From contig JAHEYE010000142.1 of NCBI GenBank assembly GCA_023251695.1, positions 1-8,512 on the forward strand: a stretch of 8,512 bases of DNA. The letters run 5' to 3'. A program made the translations under genes and the position numbers. The notes under the pieces are model-generated. The model ran no database searches and was not told the DNA's origin. It saw only the letters and a program-made list of their open reading frames with translations. Shown here piece by piece: positions 1-7,002 of the stretch (position 1 is the stretch's first letter; every line of letters starts with the position of its first letter). This DNA is from Sphingobacteriaceae bacterium (GTDB taxonomy: Bacteria > Bacteroidota > Bacteroidia > B-17B0 > Aurantibacillaceae).

Positions 1-292
1 TTTAAAAACCAGAAATCCTGATACAGGAAAATCAACATTTAAAGTTACCATGGGTGTAATGCCGGATTACGCTTATGAAGGAAAAGGTTTACGGATTGAT
101 GGCGTCACCGATGGAAAACCTGCAGCGGGTGCCGGAATTCAAAAAGGTGATATCATTACAAAATTAGGCGAAACAGAAATTAAAGATATCCAGGTTTATA
201 TGAAGGCTCTTTCTGAACATAAAAAAGGTGATACAGTTCCTGTAAAAGTTTTACGCGATGGTAAAGAAGTTGAATTGAAAGTTACTTTTTAA
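1..292 (+). CDS. C-terminal PDZ domain of a probable M28-family metallopeptidase (5' end outside window)
   Basis: The reading frame is open from base 2, before the first ATG at 50, so this is the tail of a longer gene: 96 residues are visible, ending with TAA at 290-292. The ATG at 50 lies inside conserved sequence (FKVTMGVMPDY) and is not the true start. The visible part is a PDZ domain: a carboxylate-binding-loop-like stretch (GVMPDYAYEGKGLRIDGV), then the usual PAAGAGIQKGDIITKLGE helix/strand motif, then a closing VLRDGKEVELKV strand. From memory, this GVMPDY-type PDZ is the usual C-terminus of secreted M28 zinc aminopeptidases in Bacteroidota, where it follows the catalytic domain; the zinc-ligand region is not in the window. 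The PDZ call is firm and the M28 call is inference from family resemblance. Its stop codon abuts the stop of the convergent desaturase gene. Confidence 0.8.
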   Translation, partial: LKTRNPDTGKSTFKVTMGVMPDYAYEGKGLRIDGVTDGKPAAGAGIQKGDIITKLGETEIKDIQVYMKALSEHKKGDTVPVKVLRDGKEVELKVTF

Positions 293-1258
293 TTAAACGC
301 CAACCATTTGTTGTTTCTCGTTATCCCAGACTTTTAATTTGAAGCATGCGATAATATCTTTAGGTTTTAAAGATGTTTTTTTGCATTTCTGCAATTCAGG
401 TATTGCATTATACACTTCAGGCAAACGGTAAAAAGGAATGCGCGCATTAACATGATGAATGTGATGGTAACCGATATTAGCAGTTGCCCAACGCAAAGGC
501 CAGGTCAGCTCCATGTAACTCGACGATTCCATAGCAGCGCCTTCGTAAGTCCAGTCTTCATTACCTGCAAAAGATGTTCCGGGGAAATTATGTTGTGCAT
601 AAAATAAATACGCCCCCATGCCCCCTGAAATTAAATGTGGTATTGCGCATAAGAGCACCCAGGTTTGCCATCCTAAAAAATAAAATACGCAAACCTGATA
701 AGTATAATGCACAATCAGCGCAATCAAAGAATCAATGTGCTTACTAAAACGGTTGATAATGGATTTGTAACACATACCCCACATGAAAGCGAAAAAATAG
801 CCAAAGGTTATTGTTAAGGGGTGACGGATAAAAAGATAATGGATTTTTTCAGATCTGCTGCACTTTTCATATTTCAACTTTGAGTATATCGGATAAGAAC
901 CAATACTCGCACTAAATAATTTCGAATTGTTTTTATGATGATAATCGTGGCTGCGACTCCAGATTCCAGCCGGCGCCAAAACATAAAATCCGAAAATTGT
1001 AAATAAAATATCGGCAGGAATTGATTTCGTTAAAATAGAACGATGTTGATGATCGTGATAAATAACAAATAACCGTACAATAGTAAATCCGGCCAGAACA
1101 CTGCACACTAATTTTAAACTCCAATGGTAATTGTAAACTGTTCCGATAAGTAACGCTATTAAAATAAACAAAGTGCTTAAAGTAAAATACCAGCTTTTAA
1201 AGCGGTCTTCCTTCATAAAAGGCTTGGTCGCCAGTATTAATTGTTTGCCTTCTAACAT
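293..1258 (-). CDS. Membrane fatty acid desaturase (three histidine boxes)
   Basis: This is an integral-membrane di-iron desaturase that would insert a double bond into an acyl chain using O2 and an electron donor. Starting at the ATG at 1258 gives 321 residues. The three histidine boxes are visible: HDHQH (68-72), HDYHH (104-108) and HHIHH (265-269), the last followed by VNARIPFYRLPEVY, matching the H-x2-HH-x4-IP-x-Y pattern of acyl-lipid desaturases. An extra conserved-looking AQHNFPG (His 223) lies between boxes 2 and 3. Hydrophobic segments lie near 27-44, 48-67, 80-100, 147-163, 176-196 and 200-221. The frame stays open to an ATG at 1351 (352 residues), but that would overlap the upstream acyltransferase by 49 bp. 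Family members, as I recall them, begin near MLEGKQLILATK, so 1258 is preferred. It lies 44 bp after the acyltransferase, probably in the same operon. Regiospecificity cannot be read from sequence; a hydroxylase of the same fold is an alternative. Confidence 0.88.
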   Translation of the reverse strand: MLEGKQLILATKPFMKEDRFKSWYFTLSTLFILIALLIGTVYNYHWSLKLVCSVLAGFTIVRLFVIYHDHQHRSILTKSIPADILFTIFGFYVLAPAGIWSRSHDYHHKNNSKLFSASIGSYPIYSKLKYEKCSRSEKIHYLFIRHPLTITFGYFFAFMWGMCYKSIINRFSKHIDSLIALIVHYTYQVCVFYFLGWQTWVLLCAIPHLISGGMGAYLFYAQHNFPGTSFAGNEDWTYEGAAMESSSYMELTWPLRWATANIGYHHIHHVNARIPFYRLPEVYNAIPELQKCKKTSLKPKDIIACFKLKVWDNEKQQMVGV

Positions 1259-1302
1259 CAATAGCAAATATACGAAGCAAGAGGCTAATAATGAAATGCC
1301 AC

Positions 1303-2181
1303 TTAAGCCTTGGGGCGCTTGTGTTTCCAGCGACGGTGGCTCCATAACCATACTTCCGGTTGAGTCTTAATATCCAATTCCAGTTTTTTAGTATGTAATT
1401 CGGATATCTCACCCTCTTTTGTGCTTTTAGGATCATTGACTAAAATTTCAGAATTCACTTCGTAGTAACCTCTCTTAACCAGGTTCACGGTTACATATAC
1501 GACCGGAAAATTTAATTTCACAGCAATTTTTTCTGTTCCCCAAAAAATGGGCGTATCCTGATTTAAGAAAGTAGTCCAGTAAGCTCCTTCAGGCGCAGGG
1601 GTTTGATCGGCAATGAAAGCGGTTGCATTAATTTCATTTTTATTTTTAATCATTTCACGAATGGTATCACGCATAGCATACAAACCATTTCCGAAACGGG
1701 TGCGCATTTTGTAAATTAAATTATTGAATTGTTTATTGTGAAGAGGATGATAAATCACGTACAATTTTTGTTTGCACATTAGGCCAAACGAATTACCTGC
1801 CCACTCCCAATTTCCGAAATGTCCCATCACAATAATACAACTCTTTTTCTCTTCGTGTAGTTTGTCAAATAATTCTTTTGTTTGCGGTGTGAATGTGCAT
1901 CGCCTTAAGGCTTCTTTTTTTGAAATGGTAAGTGTTTTGAAAGTTTCCAAAAACAAATCACACAGGTATTGGTAAAATTTGCGTTCGATTTTTTTTAATT
2001 CCTCAGGAGATTTTTCCGGAAAGGAATTTTTTAAATTCTGATAAACAACTTTTTTTCTGTAACCAATAACATAGTATAAAAGAAAACAAAAAAAATCGGA
2101 TACCAAATAAAATAAAGGGAATGGAAGTATTGAAATGAAGTACAGAAATGGTAGAAGAATATAAAAACCGATAGCGCCCAA
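1303..2181 (-). CDS. LpxL/HtrB-family lipid A or lysophospholipid acyltransferase
   Basis: This is a membrane-anchored acyltransferase of the lipid A biosynthesis (LpxL/HtrB) family, expected to move an acyl chain onto a lipid hydroxyl at the inner membrane. Numbering from the TTG at 2181 (292 residues), a hydrophobic N-terminal anchor spans about 4-40, followed by GYRKKVVYQNL. The catalytic H-x4-E motif is HFGNWE (His 121, Glu 126), then a YHPLHNKQF block, DQTP at 192-195 and a C-terminal WLWSHRRWK (278-286), all typical of the family. The start is uncertain because no in-frame ATG exists before the catalytic motif. The options are GTG at 2247 (314 residues) or TTG at 2181. The GTG lies inside a candidate terminator hairpin of the upstream gene, and family members start close to the first hydrophobic segment, so TTG is favoured. 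A weak -7-like TAAATTTT lies at 2209-2216. The exact acceptor (lipid A, aminolipid or phospholipid) is not decided by sequence. Confidence 0.85.
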   Translation of the reverse strand: MGAIGFYILLPFLYFISILPFPLFYLVSDFFCFLLYYVIGYRKKVVYQNLKNSFPEKSPEELKKIERKFYQYLCDLFLETFKTLTISKKEALRRCTFTPQTKELFDKLHEEKKSCIIVMGHFGNWEWAGNSFGLMCKQKLYVIYHPLHNKQFNNLIYKMRTRFGNGLYAMRDTIREMIKNKNEINATAFIADQTPAPEGAYWTTFLNQDTPIFWGTEKIAVKLNFPVVYVTVNLVKRGYYEVNSEILVNDPKSTKEGEISELHTKKLELDIKTQPEVWLWSHRRWKHKRPKA

Positions 2182-2221
2182 TGGTAATTTATTTGTAGTA
2201 AAATTAAGAAAATTTACCCAA

Positions 2222-2258
2222 TAAAAAACCCAGGGGCATTGACACACCAGGGCTTCTT
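2222..2258 (-). terminator. Candidate intrinsic terminator after the large surface-protein gene
   Basis: Read on the minus strand, a stem pairs 2247-2252 (CCCTGG) with 2229-2234 (CCTGGG), with one central T-T mismatch and a 12-nt loop. It can be extended by A-T and G-T pairs between AAGAAG and the T run. Six T residues (2223-2228) follow directly. The hairpin begins about 15 nt after the surface-protein stop codon, the expected place. The mismatch makes it weaker than the metK terminator. Confidence 0.5.
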
Positions 2259-2272
2259 ATAAGATGATTAAC

Positions 2273-2506
2273 TTAGTTTCTGATTAATTTACCTTGAGAA
2301 ACAATACCATTTGAATCAACTAATCGGTACGAATAGATGCCGATGGCCAATTCTGAAAGATTGATCTGTGTTTCATTCATAATAATATCCCTTCCGATAA
2401 CTTTTTTACCAATCGCATCATAAACTTCAAAATGAGTCGCTTTTGAAATAACATCCACGATTAAGGTAATTGAGCTGCTTGAAGGATTTGGATAAACACT
2501 TACACT
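2273..2506 (-). other. Type IX secretion C-terminal sorting domain (coding segment)
   Basis: Residues 1453-1529 of the surface protein form a compact beta-sandwich-type domain with the marks of the T9SS type A signal (TIGR04183-like): VYPNP near its start, a central HFEVYDAIGKKV, an L-x5-G-x-Y-x-Y-x-L segment, and a basic end (KLIRN). It is expected to be recognised by the T9SS translocon and cleaved off on the outside. No T9SS component gene is in the window, so the machinery must be encoded elsewhere. Confidence 0.88.
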
Positions 2507-5500
2507 TGGAGCATTTACCAATCCATTTATTCCGGTACACGGCGAAACAGTTTGTACAATACTAATAGTATCAGAACATCCATTAGAATCTGTTCCTTCA
2601 ACTGTATAAGTTGTTGTTGTTGTCGGACTCACGACTACACTTGCTCCTGCTCCTACACTTGTCCACGAATAAGTATTAGCGCCTGATGCAGTCAAAGTTA
2701 CTGAGCTACCTGTACATAAAACACTACTGGTGGAGCTTGCGCTTATAATTGGAAGCGAATTTACAGTTAATGAAATTGTTTTTGTATCCGTACCACAGCT
2801 ATTTGTTCCATCAACGGTATAAGTTGTGTTTACAGTTGGAGTAACGTTAATTGAAGTTGTGGTTGCACCCGTACTCCAGCTATAAGTTGACGCACCGCTT
2901 GCTGTTAAACTTGCTGAACTTCCCTTGCAAATCGCGGTTGGTGTTGCAGCAACTGTTACACTCGGGAGCGGTGATACAGTTAATGATACCATTGCTGAAG
3001 AAGTACAAACACCATTCATAACTGTAAGTGTATAATTAGTACTTGTTGTTGGTGTTGCCACTGTTGTAGCAGAAGTTGAAGAAGATAAACTTGAAGATGG
3101 GCTCCATGAATAAAGTCCGGGACCCATACCATTCAATTTAAAATCAGGGCGCGCCTGGTAAACATAAGAAACGGTTGTTACAGTTGCCATTGCTGCAGCA
3201 GTGAGGTTATCTACACGATAAACAACTGTACTGCTAAATGAGGTTGGGCTGTTATATTGTATAATTACATCCGGGTTATTACCGGTAAAATTATTCGACC
3301 ATGTTGTTTCAAGTACTAAGTTACTTATGCCATTCCAAATAAAAGGGGTAGTAAAAGAATGCGTGTTATTGTATCCAACCATTGGCGTAAAACTCATAGG
3401 TGCTAAAACATTTGTTAAACCAGATTGAAAAGCAATAATATTAGTTAAAGTTGTTGTCCCAACACTCACCTGGAAATTTTGATTAGCATTAATACTAACA
3501 CCCCAATTAGCACCTCTTGATACTACAGGAAACTGTACACTCATGATAGGAGAATTCGCAACAAAACCCGAAGCGGTTAATTCGCTCGCCAATACAAGCA
3601 TTTGCATACGCTGTCCGCCATAAAAGGCACTATAAGGGGCAGGATATCCTGCAGCAGTTGTACTTGCTGTATTCTGATTAGCCTGTGTACCGAATGCGAA
3701 TGTTTTATCAATACCGCCTCCGGAGGCTATAATGGTTTGTGAACTACTTGCACACATTGTAGCTGAAGTCGGAGTTACAGTTAAATTACTCGGCGTTGTA
3801 GTTATACTAACCGAAACCGAAACAGGTGTTGCAGTACAATTAGGCGTGCTTACAATCAATGTATAAGTTCCCGAAAGACTTGAAGAAGCAACAACAGATG
3901 GATTCTGAACTGTAAATGTTGCGGGACCACTCCACATAAAGTTAGTACCAACATCAGTCCCACCTGTTAAATTTAAAGTTTGCCCAGAACATAACGGTGA
4001 ATTACCCGAGGCACTTGCCGTAGGAACCGGACTAACTGTAGCGGTGATCGTATTTGATATTGCTGAATTGGAAGTCAAAGTACAAGTTGTAACCAATGCA
4101 TAGTAATAAGTACCCGTAGATAAAGCCGCAGTTGAATAAGTAGGAGTTGTTGCACCCGAACCACCCACAACGTTAGAATAAGGTCCTGCCATTGATGTTG
4201 CAACCTGCCATTGGTAAGTTATGCCTGAACCGGTTGTAACACCCGCAACATTCATCGTTACTGATTGCCCTGCACAACGTGTATATGAAGTGGTCGCTGC
4301 AGTTCCGCTGCCAACAGTTGAACATGATGCTAAAATTTGTTCATATTCGTCGGCACCGATGTCAGGATTAATTCCGGTACCAATGTATCCAGGATTTCCC
4401 GCACGGATATCATTATCATAATCATCAACAATGCCGCCAATATTAATAGCGCCACTCTCTGTTAAAGAAGGGCCTGCCGGATCGACATGAAGAAAATTAG
4501 ATGAAGGTCCTGACAAACTTAAGAATGGTGTGCTTTCAGTAATAGAGTTAGCATCGCGCGGGGTAACTGTTGCCTGATAAGCTGCTAAAGTTTGTAGAAT
4601 ATTTGTCCCATCATAATAAATTAAAGTGTTAGCACTTGGTATACCCGCGAAAAAGTTATTATTATTAGATGCCGTATTAAAGTTGTTCATCGCATTCGTA
4701 GATCTTCTGAAGGCTGCAACAATACCTGTTCCGTTTGGCGTAGAAGTATTGATGATGATATTATTTTTTAGGAATAATTGTCCTGAGGTTGCAGTTGCGC
4801 TGGAGTTGTGTGAAAAACCTGTGGTACCGAAATTTGTTCCGCTTGACGTTGCACTTATGTAAATAGTATTGTAAAATATATTGTAAGAGGTATTCGCTGA
4901 TGTAGAAGTAAGAACTAAGCCAATTATAGAGTTAGCAGGATTATTAGTTAAGGGTGCTTTCAGATCGCCAATGTAGTTGTTATGAATAGTAATTCCTGTT
5001 GTTAAACCTGAAACCTGTATTCCTAAAACAGAACCAGTAGCATTATTAACTGTAATATCATAAACTTTATTTTTATATATACTCGAGTTAATTCCGCTAG
5101 CATGAGATATCCCAACTGAAGTAAATGCACCATTAGTACTTAGTGTACTTACTGTATTATTCCGAACTGTTAATCCCTGCGGTGTGCCTGTAGCAATATT
5201 AATACCATTAATAGTTCCGCCCGAACTTATATTAGATATTAGATTATTGCTGATAACACTTCCTGCGGCGCTGTATCCAAAATAAATTCCGTGCGTAGGT
5301 GCATTGCCATTGGTAACGTTCATAACAGTATTATTTGAAACTGTAGAGAGTTGTGTTATATCTGTTGCATGATAAATTCCATAGAGGGTACTTGCGCCGC
5401 TTCCACCGTTCATATTCGTAAACTTATTATTAGTGAATAAAGAAGTTCCTCCAGTAATCGCTCCGAAATTATAAAACCCATACATCGTTCCTGCCAAAGC

Positions 5501-6862
5501 CGGTCCGCGCGCTATGTTATCCACGTAATTACCCTGTACGGTAAAATTATTGGTGGCATTATTATCATAAATACAATAAATATTTCCCGATGTTTTTAAA
5601 CCTGTTAAATTCTGTACGGTATTAGAGGTGATTGACAAAGCCGAACCAATCGTTCCTAGAATATAGATGGCATTTACACTTCCGGTTGAATTTGCAGCGT
5701 TTAACGTTAAACCTGAAACAGCATTATTGCTTACGGTTAAATAAGCAGGTGTTGTTGCATTATTATAAATTCCAAAAAATGCGCCCGACGTGGTTGAAGA
5801 ATAAGTACAGTTTGAAATCATATTATTCGAAATATTAATAGTGTTGCTTGCAGCTGTTGATCCCGATGCATTTTCAATCCCGATAAGTTGTGATGTGGTT
5901 CCGGCGCTATGAACTGTTACTGTATTATTCAAAACAGAAGCGTTTGCACTTGTAGCCGTATTCAGATAAATCCCGCGCAGTGTTGTAGGGTGACCCGCAC
6001 CAGCACCATTATTACTGTTAATGATATTATTTGAAACGTTAATGTTGTATTGTGCCAATGTACGAATAGCAGCTGCAGGATTAGTTGCACCTACTGCACC
6101 ACCATAATTAATGATTGTGTTACCCGTAACACTATTATTCACGTCTGCTAAAGCAAACGGAGTAGTTGCAGCAAAACCAATTATTGCAATTCCTATATTA
6201 CAATTCTGAATCGTGTTCAGTGAGATCGTATTATTAGAATTACTTCCTGTAGCAGCAGTTACTGTTACAACGGCATTATGTGCAGAAGCTAAAGCATTAA
6301 CTACATCAATGCCTCTAGAACCATCCGTTGCAGGAGCAGTTCCCGTTGCATTATTAATACGGTTCAAAGCAATAACACAATTTTTAATTGTGTTATTCTG
6401 ACAACCATCTGCAACACTTGCTTTAAATAAACCATAACCGAATTCCATTGTCGACGGATTTGAAACGTTAGGATCCGTAATGTCTATACCATCTATTGTA
6501 ATATAATCTGAACCAATTAACCGCCAAACACCATCCTGAACCAAAAAACCCGGAGTAGCTGTACCGCCGGCATAAGCTGTGATTAAAGGATTAGCACCAA
6601 TGCCGCTCTTTTCAAAAACGATTGGATTTCCTGCTGTTCCGGTTGCAGTTAAAGTATAACCGCCTGCAGGAGCTGTTTCGGTTGTGCCCGCAGCAATATC
6701 AACAGTTGCCCCTCCTACACCAACACCTTGCAAATTAAGATCTGCAATGGCCGCACCAATAGAAGTATAAGTTCCAGGCACAGTTAATACCCCTGTTAAT
6801 TGAGCTTTTAACCCGATTCCGGCTAGAACCAGAAACGCAGTCGTAAATAATTTTATTTTCAT
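2273..6862 (-). CDS. Giant secreted beta-helix / Ig-like surface protein with T9SS C-terminal sorting domain
   Basis: This is a 1529-residue protein predicted to be exported by Sec, moved across the outer membrane by the type IX system, and anchored or released at the cell surface. Domains in order: signal peptide 1-20 (KIKL, hydrophobic core, GLKA before Gln 21); an N-terminal region of about 21-150 with GVWRLIGSDYITIDGIDITD; a right-handed beta-helix array of about 150-700; a cap ending in NPDIGADEY (833-840); Ig-like modules of about 847-1442, each with a Cys pair, one split by an inserted domain; and a type A sorting domain (1453-1529) with SVYPNPSSSSI, YDAIGKKV, LAIGIYSYRL and a terminal GKLIRN. 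The ATG at 6862 directly precedes the signal peptide. The longer TTG start at 6892 falls inside the -7 box, so it is rejected. Composition is rich in Thr, Ser, Asn and Gly. Beta-helix proteins are often adhesins or polysaccharide-active enzymes, but I see no recognisable catalytic motif, so the function is unknown. Confidence 0.9.
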   Translation of the reverse strand: MKIKLFTTAFLVLAGIGLKAQLTGVLTVPGTYTSIGAAIADLNLQGVGVGGATVDIAAGTTETAPAGGYTLTATGTAGNPIVFEKSGIGANPLITAYAGGTATPGFLVQDGVWRLIGSDYITIDGIDITDPNVSNPSTMEFGYGLFKASVADGCQNNTIKNCVIALNRINNATGTAPATDGSRGIDVVNALASAHNAVVTVTAATGSNSNNTISLNTIQNCNIGIAIIGFAATTPFALADVNNSVTGNTIINYGGAVGATNPAAAIRTLAQYNINVSNNIINSNNGAGAGHPTTLRGIYLNTATSANASVLNNTVTVHSAGTTSQLIGIENASGSTAASNTINISNNMISNCTYSSTTSGAFFGIYNNATTPAYLTVSNNAVSGLTLNAANSTGSVNAIYILGTIGSALSITSNTVQNLTGLKTSGNIYCIYDNNATNNFTVQGNYVDNIARGPALAGTMYGFYNFGAITGGTSLFTNNKFTNMNGGSGASTLYGIYHATDITQLSTVSNNTVMNVTNGNAPTHGIYFGYSAAGSVISNNLISNISSGGTINGINIATGTPQGLTVRNNTVSTLSTNGAFTSVGISHASGINSSIYKNKVYDITVNNATGSVLGIQVSGLTTGITIHNNYIGDLKAPLTNNPANSIIGLVLTSTSANTSYNIFYNTIYISATSSGTNFGTTGFSHNSSATATSGQLFLKNNIIINTSTPNGTGIVAAFRRSTNAMNNFNTASNNNNFFAGIPSANTLIYYDGTNILQTLAAYQATVTPRDANSITESTPFLSLSGPSSNFLHVDPAGPSLTESGAINIGGIVDDYDNDIRAGNPGYIGTGINPDIGADEYEQILASCSTVGSGTAATTSYTRCAGQSVTMNVAGVTTGSGITYQWQVATSMAGPYSNVVGGSGATTPTYSTAALSTGTYYYALVTTCTLTSNSAISNTITATVSPVPTASASGNSPLCSGQTLNLTGGTDVGTNFMWSGPATFTVQNPSVVASSSLSGTYTLIVSTPNCTATPVSVSVSITTTPSNLTVTPTSATMCASSSQTIIASGGGIDKTFAFGTQANQNTASTTAAGYPAPYSAFYGGQRMQMLVLASELTASGFVANSPIMSVQFPVVSRGANWGVSINANQNFQVSVGTTTLTNIIAFQSGLTNVLAPMSFTPMVGYNNTHSFTTPFIWNGISNLVLETTWSNNFTGNNPDVIIQYNSPTSFSSTVVYRVDNLTAAAMATVTTVSYVYQARPDFKLNGMGPGLYSWSPSSSLSSSTSATTVATPTTSTNYTLTVMNGVCTSSAMVSLTVSPLPSVTVAATPTAICKGSSASLTASGASTYSWSTGATTTSINVTPTVNTTYTVDGTNSCGTDTKTISLTVNSLPIISASSTSSVLCTGSSVTLTASGANTYSWTSVGAGASVVVSPTTTTTYTVEGTDSNGCSDTISIVQTVSPCTGINGLVNAPSVSVYPNPSSSSITLIVDVISKATHFEVYDAIGKKVIGRDIIMNETQINLSELAIGIYSYRLVDSNGIVSQGKLIRN
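2537..4324 (-). repeat. Array of Ig-like modules in the surface protein (coding segment)
   Basis: Residues 847-1442 hold about five Ig/PKD-like modules with a shared pattern: C-x-G-x-S near the start, LTASGA-x-TYSW in the middle, P-T-x2-TTYTV, then a second Cys and a strand ending S-P-x-P. Cys pairs are 863/927, 958/1009, 1037/1286, 1312/1356 and 1383/1429. The last two modules are the most alike (LTASGASTYSW and LTASGANTYSW). The repeats are clear in protein but diverged in DNA, so recent duplication is not indicated. Such modules usually act as spacers between a functional domain and the cell-surface anchor. Confidence 0.72.
4763..6415 (-). repeat. Right-handed beta-helix repeat array in the surface protein (coding segment)
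   Basis: Residues 150-700 contain about 17 coils, each with an N-N/T-I/V asparagine-ladder core: NNTIKNC near 156, then NTISLN, NSVTGN, INVSNN, SVLNNT, INISNN, LTVSNN, LSITSN, FTVQGN, LFTNNK, TVSNNT, VISNNL, LTVRNN, IYKNKV, ITIHNN, YNIFYN and LFLKNN. From about residue 211 onward the spacing is regular, 29-36 residues, with a GIY/GIS-type strand between most cores. Stacked Asn residues are typical of parallel beta-helices. The coil length is longer than the common 22-25 residues, which suggests an extra loop per turn. Confidence 0.75.
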
Positions 6863-6889
6863 TTGATTAGTTTTAAAAATTGAAGCCAG

Positions 6890-6897
6890 CAAATTTA
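6890..6897 (-). promoter_or_regulatory. -7 box of a Bacteroidota-type promoter for the surface-protein gene
   Basis: On the minus strand the sequence TAAATTTG matches the Bacteroidota sigma-A -7 consensus TAnnTTTG exactly. It lies 27 bp upstream of the ATG at 6862, which would leave a leader of about 20 nt. No convincing TTTG-like -33 element is seen at the usual 19-21 bp distance, so the promoter may be weak or factor-dependent. The box also argues against the longer reading frame that starts within it. Confidence 0.5.
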
Positions 6898-6945
6898 CGG
6901 CGATTTTGAGAGGGAATAATCAGGTTTAACAGAATGTTCAAAACT

Positions 6946-6983
6946 AAAAAAAATAAAAAAGGCTGCCTATTCAGACAACCCTT
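6946..6983 (-). terminator. Intrinsic terminator after metK
   Basis: On the minus strand a stem pairs 6974-6980 (GGTTGTC) with 6961-6967 (GGCAGCC): seven pairs including two G-U, with a six-base loop (TGAATA). The stem can be extended by AAG against TTT. A T run interrupted by single other bases follows (6946-6960, including six straight T at 6955-6960). It starts about 20 nt after the metK stop codon and lies upstream of the promoter of the surface-protein gene, so it insulates the two units. Confidence 0.85.
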
Positions 6984-7002
6984 AAAATGGATTTTAGGGT
7001 AA

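Noticed and set aside
1265..1272. Internal promoter (TATATTTG) for the desaturase gene
   Set aside because: The -7 motif is exact but lies only 6 bp before the ATG and has no -33 element at the proper distance; it is likely chance in AT-rich DNA.
1259..1351. Longer desaturase start at ATG 1351
   Set aside because: It would add 31 residues unlike the family start as I recall it and overlap the acyltransferase by 49 bp; the ATG at 1258 fits the usual N-terminus. It cannot be fully excluded.
933..1436. Short frames in and around the desaturase/acyltransferase junction (933-1124 minus, 1173-1370 plus, 1197-1436 minus)
   Set aside because: They overlap two well-supported genes in other frames and show no recognisable protein features.
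4221..4862. Plus-strand open frames opposite the surface-protein gene (4221-4421 and 4626-4862; similarly 5632-5838 and 6213-6401)
   Set aside because: They mirror the Thr/Ser/Asn-rich coding strand, match no family I know, and have no start signal; the minus-strand protein is continuous with clear domains.
4763..6415. CRISPR-like or DNA tandem repeat suggested by the recurring ATTATT-type words on the plus strand
   Set aside because: The recurrence comes from Asn-Asn codons in diverged protein repeats; spacing and sequence vary and no direct DNA repeat with unique spacers exists.
6863..6892. Longer surface-protein start at TTG 6892
   Set aside because: It would put ten residues before the signal peptide and begins within the exact -7 promoter box; the ATG at 6862 gives a standard signal peptide.
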